The notes below the pieces were generated by a model. The model ran no database searches. It had not been told where the DNA came from and saw only the letters and a list, made by a program, of their open reading frames with translations. This document shows positions 1-5,477 of a stretch of 8,129 nucleotides of DNA, in pieces (positions within the stretch are counted from its first letter, which is position 1; each line of letters begins with the position of its first letter). A program made the translations under genes and the position numbers. This stretch comes from DATAYA01 sp036272815 (GTDB lineage: Bacteria > Pseudomonadota > Alphaproteobacteria > Acetobacterales > Acetobacteraceae), in NCBI GenBank assembly GCA_036272815.1, contig DATAYA010000017.1, forward strand, positions 1 to 8,129, read 5' to 3'.

Positions 1-58
1 CGGCGAGGCGGGCCAGCTCGGCCGCGGCCGCCTCGGGGTCGGCGGCCTCGTCGCTCAT
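1..58 (-). CDS. ligA: Probable NAD-dependent DNA ligase LigA, N-terminal fragment
   Basis: Only the first 19 codons lie in the window; the gene runs off the left edge. The visible peptide begins MSDEAADPEAAAAELARLA, an acidic, Ala-rich lead-in followed by an ELARLA stretch. That resembles the start of the first helix of bacterial NAD-dependent DNA ligases, which seal nicks between Okazaki fragments and in repair using NAD+. The ATG at 58-56 overlaps the recN stop (57-55) as ATGA, so translation is probably coupled to recN; no separate Shine-Dalgarno is evident upstream. The identification rests mainly on context, since recN followed by ligA is a common order downstream of lpxC-bamD in alphaproteobacteria. 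Nineteen residues contain no catalytic motif, so another downstream gene cannot be excluded. Confidence 0.55.
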   Translation of the reverse strand, partial: MSDEAADPEAAAAELARLA

Positions 59-1740
59 GCGGCCGTGCCGAGCAGGCTGTCGGCGGCGGCACGGGCGGCC
101 GCGGTCACGGTCTCGCCCGCCAGCATCCGCGCGATCTCCTCGCGGCGCGCATCGGCGTCGAGGCCGGCGACGATGGTGCGCGTCGTCCCGCCACGGCTCG
201 CCTTGGCGACCCGCAGATGCGCGTCGCCGCGCGCCGCCACCTGCGGGCTGTGCGTCACCACCAGCACCTGCACGTCGCGCGCGACCCGGGCGAGGCGGTC
301 GCCGACCGCCGCCGCGGTGGCGCCGCCGATCCCGGCATCGACCTCGTCGAACACCAAGGTCGGCACCGGCGACCCGCGCGCCAGCACCACCTTCAGCGCC
401 AGCATCAACCGCGACAGCTCGCCGCCGGAGGCGACACGGTCGAGCGGTCCCGGCGCCTGCCCCGGATTGGTCGCGATGAGGAACCGCACGGCGTCCGCAC
501 CGCCCTCGCCCCAGCGCGCCTCCGGCAGCGCCGCGACCTCGACCGAAAATCGCGCCCGGTCGAGCCGCAGCGGCGCCAGCTCTCGCGCCAGCGCCGCCTC
601 CAGCCGCCCGGCCGCCTCCCGCCGCGACGCCGAGAGCCGCCCCGCCTCTTCCGCGTATCCGGTGCGCGCAATCGCGGCCCGGCGGCCTAGCGCCGCCACC
701 TCCGCGGTGCCGGTGTCCAGCGCCGCCAGCCGCACCCGAAGATCCGCGAGCAACCCCGGCAGCTCGACCACAGCGACCGCGTATTTGCGCGACGCCGCCC
801 GCAACGCGAACAGCCGCTCCTCCGCCGCCTCCAGCCGGCGTGGGTCGGAGCCGGCGTCGGATGCGAGCCGGGCGAGCAGCGTCTCCGCCTCCGCCAGCGC
901 CTCCTCCGCCCGCTCGATCGCGGCCAGCGCCGGGCCGGCCGCGTCATCCTGGCGCGGGCCTGCCAGACGCCCGAGAGCGCGCGCGGCCGAGCGCAGCGCC
1001 GCACCCGGCCCGGGATGGCGCCGGTCCCGCGAGACGAGTTCGGCGAGCGCCCCCGCGATCGCCTCGGCGCGCCGCTCGCCCTGCTGCAAGGCAGTGCGTT
1101 CGGCGGCGAGGCGGTCCTCCTCGCCCGGCTCGGGGGCGAGTGCGGCCAGCTCGTCGGTCGCGTGCCGCAGCCACTCCTCGTCGCGCCGCGCCGCCTCGAT
1201 CGCGGCCTCCGCCGCAGCCAGCGCCGTCTCCGCGCCCCGCCATTCCGCCCAGGCGGCCACGACGCCGGCGCGCAACCCGGGCAGCGCGGCATAGGCGTCG
1301 AGCAGCCCGGCATGGCTGGCCGGGTCGGCGAGGCCCATCTGCTCGTGCTGGCCCTGAACCTCCACCAGCAGCGCCCCGAGCCGGCGCAGCAGTGCCGCAC
1401 TCACCGGCGCGTCGTTGACGAAGGCGCGGGAGCGGCCGTCGCGGCCGAGCAGCCGGCGCAGCACCAGCGTCTCGTCCTCGGCCCCGAGCCCCTGCTCTTC
1501 CAGCAGCAACCGCGCGGGATGGTCCTCGACGGGCGTGAAGACGGCGGAGACAGCGGCCTGCTCGGCGCCGGCGCGCACCAGCCCGGCCTCGGCGCGGGCG
1601 CCGAGTGCGAGGCCGAGACTGTCGAGCAGGATCGACTTGCCGGCGCCGGTCTCCCCGGTGAGGACCGAGAGGCCGGGGCCGAAAGCAAGGTCCAGTCGTT
1701 CGATCAGCACCACATCGCGGATCGAGAGCGCGGTCAGCAT
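55..1740 (-). CDS. recN: DNA repair protein RecN (SMC-like ATPase)
   Basis: RecN is a cytosolic SMC-family ATPase that acts early in double-strand break repair by holding or tethering broken DNA for RecA-dependent recombination. The 561 residues match the usual length of about 550-560. Visible motifs are Walker A GETGAGKS (29-36), the Q-loop-like EVQGQHEQM (127-135), the ABC signature SGGELSR (438-444), Walker B TLVFDEVDAGIGG (461-473) and the switch histidine in VVTHSPQVA (His497). Between the two ATPase halves (about 160-390) lies a long Ala/Glu/Arg-rich, helical, coiled-coil-like region, including the family-typical LRAASRKY (313-320). The ATG at 1740 is chosen because MLTALSIRDVVLIE is the normal family start. 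It lies 22 bp after bamD, with no purine-rich ribosome site and a small hairpin in the gap. Its stop overlaps the next gene as ATGA. The 22-bp gap holds no alphaproteobacterial LexA box (GTTC-N7-GTTC), so SOS control is not visible here. Confidence 0.97.
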   Translation of the reverse strand: MLTALSIRDVVLIERLDLAFGPGLSVLTGETGAGKSILLDSLGLALGARAEAGLVRAGAEQAAVSAVFTPVEDHPARLLLEEQGLGAEDETLVLRRLLGRDGRSRAFVNDAPVSAALLRRLGALLVEVQGQHEQMGLADPASHAGLLDAYAALPGLRAGVVAAWAEWRGAETALAAAEAAIEAARRDEEWLRHATDELAALAPEPGEEDRLAAERTALQQGERRAEAIAGALAELVSRDRRHPGPGAALRSAARALGRLAGPRQDDAAGPALAAIERAEEALAEAETLLARLASDAGSDPRRLEAAEERLFALRAASRKYAVAVVELPGLLADLRVRLAALDTGTAEVAALGRRAAIARTGYAEEAGRLSASRREAAGRLEAALARELAPLRLDRARFSVEVAALPEARWGEGGADAVRFLIATNPGQAPGPLDRVASGGELSRLMLALKVVLARGSPVPTLVFDEVDAGIGGATAAAVGDRLARVARDVQVLVVTHSPQVAARGDAHLRVAKASRGGTTRTIVAGLDADARREEIARMLAGETVTAAARAAADSLLGTAA

Positions 1741-1741
1741 G

Positions 1742-1760
1742 GGCGGCGCGAGAGGCCGCC
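1742..1760. repeat. Small GC-rich inverted repeat in the bamD-recN gap
   Basis: GGCGGC (1742-1747) and GCCGCC (1755-1760) form a perfect 6-bp inverted repeat with a 7-nt loop, ending 1 nt before the recN ATG. On the minus-strand transcript it covers the place where a recN ribosome-binding site would be expected. There is no T-tract, so it is not an intrinsic terminator. In DNA this GC-rich a 6-bp GC-only repeat can arise by chance; its position is the only reason to list it. Confidence 0.4.
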
Positions 1761-1762
1761 GC

Positions 1763-2617
1763 TCAGAAGATCGACCCGAAAAGCCCGCCGCCGCCCTGCC
1801 GCACCGGGTGCTTCGGGCCGGAGGCGGTCTGCACGTCGCCGTCGCGCACGAGGTTGCGGTAGCTGGTCGAGTACCAGACGCTGCCGGGATAGTTGTAGCC
1901 GAGCACCGCCGCGGTGCGCCGCGCCTCGTTGACGAGGCCGAGCTTGAGATAGATCTCGATCAGCCGGTGCAGCGCCTCGGGGACGTGGTTGGTGGTCTGG
2001 AAGTCATCGACCACGCGCTGGAAGCGGCCGATCGCGGCGGTGTAGAGGTGCTGGCCCTCGTACCAGCGGCCGATCGACATCTCATAGCCGGCCAGATGGT
2101 CGTTGCAGAGGTCGATCTTCAGCCGCGCATCGCGGGCATAGGCGCTGTCGGGGAAGCGGTTGACCACCTCGCGCAGCGCGCCCATCGCCTGCACCGTCGA
2201 CTTCTGGTCGCGCTGCACGTCCTCGATCTGCTCGTAATAGCAAAGAGCACGAAGGTAGTAGGCATAGGCGATGTCGTGCTGCGTCGGGTGGAGCTGGATG
2301 AAGTGGTCGAGCGTGCTGATCGCGCTGCTGTATTGCGCAAGGAGGTACTGCGCATACGCCTGCATCAACATCGCGTTGGTCGACCACGGCGAGTAGGGAT
2401 AGTTCTCCTGCACCAGGTCGAACTGCGTCACCGCCACTTTGTATCGCTGTGCCTCCAGTGCATCCACGCCGTGGTTGTAGAGCACCGTGACCGGGATTGT
2501 TGACGGGTCGACCACCGGCTTGGCTTTCGCGTCGCCGCCGCCGAACATCGCGCACCCCGGCAGCAGGGTGACCGACGCGAGGGCGAACAGCCGGGGCAGG
2601 GTGGGGCGAATCATCAT
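1763..2617 (-). CDS. bamD: Outer-membrane assembly lipoprotein BamD (ComL/YfiO family)
   Basis: BamD is the essential TPR lipoprotein of the BAM complex, which with BamA inserts beta-barrel proteins into the outer membrane. It is anchored to the periplasmic face of that membrane. The 284-residue precursor has a lipoprotein signal peptide: an Arg-containing n-region, a hydrophobic core (about 9-19) and lipobox LLPGC with the lipidated Cys at 22. The mature part is a run of TPR-like helices, for example VLYNHGVDALEAQRY (45-59), FDLVQENYPYSPWST (66-80), STLDHFIQLHPTQHDIAYAY (101-120) and REVVNRFPDSAYARDAR (149-165). The tail ends in a Gly-rich GGGGLFGSIF. Two adjacent ATGs (2617 and 2614) are possible starts. 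The first has GGAG 5 nt upstream, the second 8 nt, and both give the same signal peptide. It lies between lpxC and recN, the usual alphaproteobacterial position. Confidence 0.95.
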   Translation of the reverse strand: MMIRPTLPRLFALASVTLLPGCAMFGGGDAKAKPVVDPSTIPVTVLYNHGVDALEAQRYKVAVTQFDLVQENYPYSPWSTNAMLMQAYAQYLLAQYSSAISTLDHFIQLHPTQHDIAYAYYLRALCYYEQIEDVQRDQKSTVQAMGALREVVNRFPDSAYARDARLKIDLCNDHLAGYEMSIGRWYEGQHLYTAAIGRFQRVVDDFQTTNHVPEALHRLIEIYLKLGLVNEARRTAAVLGYNYPGSVWYSTSYRNLVRDGDVQTASGPKHPVRQGGGGLFGSIF

Positions 2618-2693
2618 AGCAGCTCCATCACGCGCGGCTTATAGCATTGCTCGCGGAGGCGCGAAGAGCGGTCGTGTTCGCGTCGCGCCCGGA
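2618..2693 (-). promoter_or_regulatory. lpxC-bamD spacer with bamD ribosome site and possible weak promoter
   Basis: This 76-bp gap contains GGAG (2626-2623), 5 nt before the first bamD ATG, which is a clear ribosome-binding site. Further upstream on the minus strand TATAAG (2642-2637) could serve as a -10, with only a poor -35 (TTCGCG) about 16 nt ahead. CGCGAA and TTCGCG (2678-2683 and 2661-2666 on the plus strand) form a 6-bp inverted repeat with an 11-nt loop but no T-tract, so I do not call a terminator. A separate bamD promoter is possible but weakly supported; read-through from lpxC is equally likely. Confidence 0.3.
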
Positions 2694-3656
2694 TCAGGCC
2701 GCCGCCGGAACCGCCGACCAGCCGGCCAGCGCAGGCACCCGCACGCCCGGATGGGCCACGACCTCGCGCCAGGCACCGGCGTCGGCGAACAGCGCCCGCA
2801 GCAGGCGGTTGTTGAGCGTGTGGCCCGGCCGGTGCGCCACCAGCCGGCCGCGCAGCACCGCACCCGCCAGCGCCAGGTCGCCCACTACATCGAGCAGCTT
2901 GTGGCGGACGAACTCGTCCCGCATCCGCAGCCCTTCCGGATTGAGCACCCGCGCGCCCTCGACCACCACGGCATTGCCGAGGCTGCCGCCGCGGGCGAAG
3001 CCGGCCGCGCGCAGCGACTCGACCTCGGCGGCCAGCGCGAAGGTCCGCGCACCGGCGATCTCCTGGCGGAAACTCCCGGCCGAGAGCGGCAGCGAGAGCG
3101 CCTGCCGCCCGATCGCCGGGGCGGCGAAATCGATCGAGACGGCGAGCGCGAAGCCGCCGTCCGCCCCCGCCGGCCGCAACTCGGCGAATGCCTCTCCGTC
3201 CTCGACGCGCACCGTGCGGCGCACCTCGACCACCCGGCGCGGCGCGTCCTGCACCGCAATGCCGGCGCAGTCGATCAGGAACAGGAAGGGCGCGGCGGAG
3301 CCATCCAGGACCGGCACTTCCGGGCCGTCCAACTCGACCACGGCATTATCGATCCCCGCCGCGGCCAGCGCCGCCATCAGGTGCTCGACCGTGCCGATCC
3401 GGGCGGCGGCATCGTCCGGCGCGCCGAGCACGGTGGAAAGCCGGGTGTCGATCACGCAATCGAACCGGGCCGGGATGTCGTAGCTGCGGTCGGTGCGGCG
3501 GAACACGATGCCGGTCTCGGGCTCGGCGGGGCGCAGCGTCAGGGCCACCCGTCGGCCGCAATGCAGGCCGACGCCGACGCAGCCGATCGCCGCCTTCAGC
3601 GTGCGCTGGAAGGCGGCGTCCTCGTCCGGCTCGAAACGGTCTGGCATTCCATCCAT
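2694..3656 (-). CDS. lpxC: UDP-3-O-acyl-N-acetylglucosamine deacetylase LpxC
   Basis: LpxC is the zinc-dependent cytosolic deacetylase that catalyses the committed step of lipid A synthesis, removing the acetyl group from UDP-3-O-acyl-GlcNAc. The two-domain LpxC fold is recognisable in order: QRTLKAAIGCVGVGLHCGRRV (17-37), VEHLMAAL (90-97), PVLDGSAAPF (115-124), RHKLLDVVGD (251-260) and RPGHTLNN (276-283). By family knowledge the zinc ligands are His92, His252 and Asp256, and the catalytic residues are Glu91 and His279; all are present. I use the ATG at 3656 (320 aa, starting MDGMPDRF), close to the family length of about 305-320. An in-frame GTG at 3758 would add 34 residues that look unlike any LpxC N-terminus and would make the palindrome-rich leader coding. 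ATG 3647 is also possible. The ribosome site is weak. The gene follows ftsZ, its usual position in proteobacteria. Confidence 0.96.
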   Translation of the reverse strand: MDGMPDRFEPDEDAAFQRTLKAAIGCVGVGLHCGRRVALTLRPAEPETGIVFRRTDRSYDIPARFDCVIDTRLSTVLGAPDDAAARIGTVEHLMAALAAAGIDNAVVELDGPEVPVLDGSAAPFLFLIDCAGIAVQDAPRRVVEVRRTVRVEDGEAFAELRPAGADGGFALAVSIDFAAPAIGRQALSLPLSAGSFRQEIAGARTFALAAEVESLRAAGFARGGSLGNAVVVEGARVLNPEGLRMRDEFVRHKLLDVVGDLALAGAVLRGRLVAHRPGHTLNNRLLRALFADAGAWREVVAHPGVRVPALAGWSAVPAAA

Positions 3657-3683
3657 GCGGTGCGTCGCTCGTCCCGTTCTGAT

Positions 3684-3699
3684 CGCCCGTTCTCGGGCG
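3684..3699. repeat. Inverted repeat with 4-nt loop in the lpxC leader
   Basis: CGCCCG (3684-3689) and CGGGCG (3694-3699) form a perfect 6-bp GC stem with a 4-nt loop (AGAA on the transcript). It lies 27 nt before the lpxC ATG at 3656. It would be a stable hairpin in the lpxC mRNA leader. No T-tract follows it. Confidence 0.5.
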
Positions 3700-3723
3700 C
3701 AGGCACCGGAGGCGACTCGCGAG

Positions 3724-3739
3724 GCATCCGGCCGGATGC
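3724..3739. repeat. Perfect 16-bp palindrome upstream of lpxC
   Basis: GCATCCGGCCGGATGC is its own reverse complement over all 16 bases. It directly abuts a further 8-bp palindrome, CTCGCGAG (3716-3723). A 16-bp perfect palindrome without a spacer suits a dimeric DNA-binding protein better than an RNA hairpin, because it has no loop. It lies between the AT-rich island and the lpxC start, an operator-like position. No regulator is identified. Confidence 0.55.
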
Positions 3740-3747
3740 AAGCTAGG

Positions 3748-3767
3748 GGGTGCCGCACCCGGCCGGG
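3748..3767. repeat. Two overlapping inverted repeats upstream of lpxC
   Basis: GGGTGCCGCACCC (3748-3760) is an inverted repeat of 6-bp arms around one base. It shares three bases with the 10-bp palindrome CCCGGCCGGG (3758-3767). Together with the 16-bp palindrome at 3724-3739 and the hairpin at 3684-3699, these put dyad symmetry through most of the region between the AT-rich island and the gene. Confidence 0.45.
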
Positions 3768-3782
3768 AAGTCAATCATTATT

Positions 3783-3797
3783 GCCGAATATTACGGC
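3783..3797. repeat. AT-cored inverted repeat in the ftsZ-lpxC spacer
   Basis: GCCG (3783-3786) and CGGC (3794-3797) flank the AT-rich core AATATTA. The core itself contains the palindrome AATATT (3787-3792). In DNA this GC-rich such a core stands out and could be a protein-binding site or part of a promoter. The arms are short, so this is a weak call. Confidence 0.3.
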
Positions 3798-3835
3798 GCA
3801 GAGCGTTGATCCTGCGGCTTTTTCTGGGCGCCGCT

Positions 3836-5389
3836 TCAGGATGACTGCCGGCGTAGGAAGGCGGGGATCTCAAGTCCCATCTCCTCGCCGGCGATCGGGC
3901 GGACCGAGGCGGCGGGTTCCGCCCGCGCGGCGGCCGGGGTGTTGCCCTGGTTCGGCCCGAGAGCCGGCTCTGCCCGCGGCGACGCCTCCGGGGCGGGTGC
4001 GGCGGCGGTCCGCAGCGCCCCGGTCACCTTCTGAAACAGGCTGTTGCGCCGGACCGGCAGCGGCATCGGCTCCGCCGCAGCGCCGGCAGGTGCCGCGGCC
4101 GACGGAGCGGCAACGGCAGGGCGCTGCTCGGCGAACAGAGTGCTGCGCGGCGGCGCGACACGAGAGGCGGCGGGTGCGCGCGCCGGGGCGATCGCCATCG
4201 CACCTGGACCTATCGCACCCTGACCGACCATCGCCATAGCCGGCGTCATGCCCTGCGGCAATTGCTGCATGGGGCCCTGCGCCGGGGGCGTCGCCGACGC
4301 CGGCGGCTCAGCGATCGAGGCCATCGCCATCTGCTCGATCTCCGCCGTCTGCGCGTACGCCGCACCGCCGCCGACCGCGACCAGCTTCGGCCGCACCGCC
4401 TCGGGCGCCGTCTGCGCCACGGTATCGATCCCGGTCGCCACGACCGAGACCCGCACGCGGCCGGACAGGTTCTCGTCGATCGCGGAGCCGAAGATGATGT
4501 TGGCGTCCTCGGCCACTTCCTCGCGGATGCGGTTCGCGGCCGCATCGACCTCGAACAGCGTCATGTCCTCGCCGCCGGTGATGTTGATGAGCAGGCCGCG
4601 TGCGCCGGACATGCTGGTGTCCTCCAGCAGCGGATTGCTGATCGCGGCTTCGGCCGCGCGGATGGCGCGGTTCTCGCCGTCCGCCTCGCCGGTGCCCATC
4701 ATCGCCTTGCCCATCTCCGCCATCACGGTGCGGATGTCGGCAAAATCGAGATTGACGAGGCCCGGGGCGACCATCAGGTCGGTGACGCCGCGCACGCCCA
4801 TGTAGAGGACGTGATCGGCCATCTTGAACGCTTCCTTCCAGCCGGTGCGCTCGTTGGCAAGTCGGAACAGGTTCTGGTTCGGGATCACGATCAGCGTATC
4901 GACGAACTGCTGCAGCTCTGCGATGCCGAGATCGGCCGCCTTGCTGCGGCGGATTCCTTCAAACGTGAACGGCTTGGTGACGACGCCGACCGTCAGCACC
5001 CCGCGCTCGCGCGCCATCCGCGCGATCACGGGTGCGGCGCCGGTGCCGGTGCCCCCGCCCATGCCGGCGGTGATGAAGATCATGTGCGCGCCGTCGAGAT
5101 GGCGGGCCAGTTCGTCCGCCGCCTCCTCCGCCGCGGCGCGACCGATCTCGGGCTTTGCACCTGCGCCGAGGCCCTGTGTCAGATGCGGGCCGAGCTGGAT
5201 GCGGCGGTCGGCGCGGCTGTTCATCAACTGCTGCGCATCGGTGTTGGCGACGACGAAATCGACGCCGCGCAGATCAAGCGCGATCATGTTGTCGACGGCG
5301 TTGGTACCGCCGCCGCCGACACCGACTACGGTGATGCGTGGCGTGAAGTCGGTGTGGAGTTGCTGCGGGATCGTCAGGTTCAGTGTCAT
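3836..5389 (-). CDS. ftsZ: Cell division GTPase FtsZ
   Basis: FtsZ is the tubulin-like GTPase that polymerises at midcell into the Z-ring and recruits the divisome. The nucleotide-binding domain (about 18-200) has VVGVGGGGTNAV (21-32), the tubulin signature GGGTGTG (111-117) and NERTGW near 179-184. The T7 synergy loop NLDFADIR (213-220) carries the aspartates that complete the neighbour's GTPase site. The C-terminal GTPase domain runs to about 322 (VRVSVVATGI). A long Ala/Pro/Met-rich linker (about 323-502) follows. The conserved C-terminal peptide GLEIPAFLRRQ (505-515) is the docking site for FtsA and other partners. At 517 residues it is longer than E. coli FtsZ (383) because of the linker, as in many alphaproteobacteria. 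The ATG at 5389 has a G7-AGAGA purine tract upstream (5407-5396). It follows ftsA after 88 bp and precedes lpxC. No intrinsic terminator follows it. Confidence 0.99.
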   Translation of the reverse strand: MTLNLTIPQQLHTDFTPRITVVGVGGGGTNAVDNMIALDLRGVDFVVANTDAQQLMNSRADRRIQLGPHLTQGLGAGAKPEIGRAAAEEAADELARHLDGAHMIFITAGMGGGTGTGAAPVIARMARERGVLTVGVVTKPFTFEGIRRSKAADLGIAELQQFVDTLIVIPNQNLFRLANERTGWKEAFKMADHVLYMGVRGVTDLMVAPGLVNLDFADIRTVMAEMGKAMMGTGEADGENRAIRAAEAAISNPLLEDTSMSGARGLLINITGGEDMTLFEVDAAANRIREEVAEDANIIFGSAIDENLSGRVRVSVVATGIDTVAQTAPEAVRPKLVAVGGGAAYAQTAEIEQMAMASIAEPPASATPPAQGPMQQLPQGMTPAMAMVGQGAIGPGAMAIAPARAPAASRVAPPRSTLFAEQRPAVAAPSAAAPAGAAAEPMPLPVRRNSLFQKVTGALRTAAAPAPEASPRAEPALGPNQGNTPAAARAEPAASVRPIAGEEMGLEIPAFLRRQSS

Positions 5390-5477
5390 TGGTAATCTCT
5401 CCCCCCCGGAAGAAGTGACACAAGGCTGGAGGACGCGAGCGATTCGCGTCCAGAGTCTCGGTGTGCGCGAGAGCGCA
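5390..5477 (-). promoter_or_regulatory. ftsA-ftsZ spacer with ftsZ ribosome site and two GANTC sites
   Basis: This 88-bp gap breaks the tight packing of the genes upstream. It contains the ftsZ Shine-Dalgarno-like tract GGGGGGGAGAGA (5407-5396); its GGGAG core is 9 nt from the ATG. Two GANTC sites (5441-5445 and 5453-5457) match the CcrM methylation motif of alphaproteobacteria. A perfect inverted repeat lies at 5431-5451. I see no good -35/-10 pair here, so the ftsZ promoter may also lie inside ftsA. Confidence 0.45.
5431..5451. repeat. Perfect 8-bp inverted repeat ahead of ftsZ
   Basis: GGACGCGA (5431-5438) and TCGCGTCC (5444-5451) are exact reverse complements around a 5-nt loop, and one GANTC site (5441-5445) spans the loop and the stem. 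The outer flanks could extend pairing with a bulge. After the stem the transcript reads TCCAGCCTTG, so there is no T-tract and it is not a standard terminator. It could be an mRNA hairpin, a partial terminator or processing site, or a binding site. Confidence 0.55.

Larger units (their letters stand above)
3657..3835 (-). promoter_or_regulatory. lpxC upstream region, AT-rich island and probable promoter area
   Basis: The 179-bp ftsZ-lpxC spacer is the longest non-coding interval in the window. On the minus strand it has an unusually AT-rich island at about 3769-3797 containing TTGACT (3774-3769), a 5 of 6 match to a sigma-70 -35 box. No convincing -10 lies 16-18 nt downstream; the nearest AT-rich hexamer, TAGCTT (3745-3740), is 23 nt away. 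Downstream, toward lpxC, is a crowd of inverted repeats listed separately. One GANTC site occurs at 3714-3718. A promoter for lpxC in this stretch is likely from its composition and length, but I cannot fix its elements. Confidence 0.4.

Noticed and set aside
3657..3758. Extension of LpxC to the GTG at 3758, adding 34 residues.
   Set aside because: The extra residues resemble no LpxC N-terminus, no ribosome site supports the GTG, and the stretch is packed with palindromes, as expected for a leader rather than coding sequence.
3740..3774. TTGACT (3774-3769) with TAGCTT (3745-3740) as a full sigma-70 promoter for lpxC.
   Set aside because: The spacer is 23 nt rather than 16-18, so only the -35-like element is noted, within the broader regulatory-region call.
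3811..3840. A stem overlapping the ftsZ stop codon (CCT..GCGGC / GCCGC..AGG) as an intrinsic terminator.
   Set aside because: The stem needs a 3-nt bulge and an 11-nt loop, and no T-tract follows on the minus strand; the A5 run lies in the loop. It does not meet the usual form of an intrinsic terminator.
5401..5407. A run of seven G (minus strand) in the ftsZ ribosome-binding region as a phase-variation switch.
   Set aside because: The run is short, and length changes would occur on the upstream side of the GGGAG core without altering its distance to the ATG. A switch in an essential gene is also unlikely.
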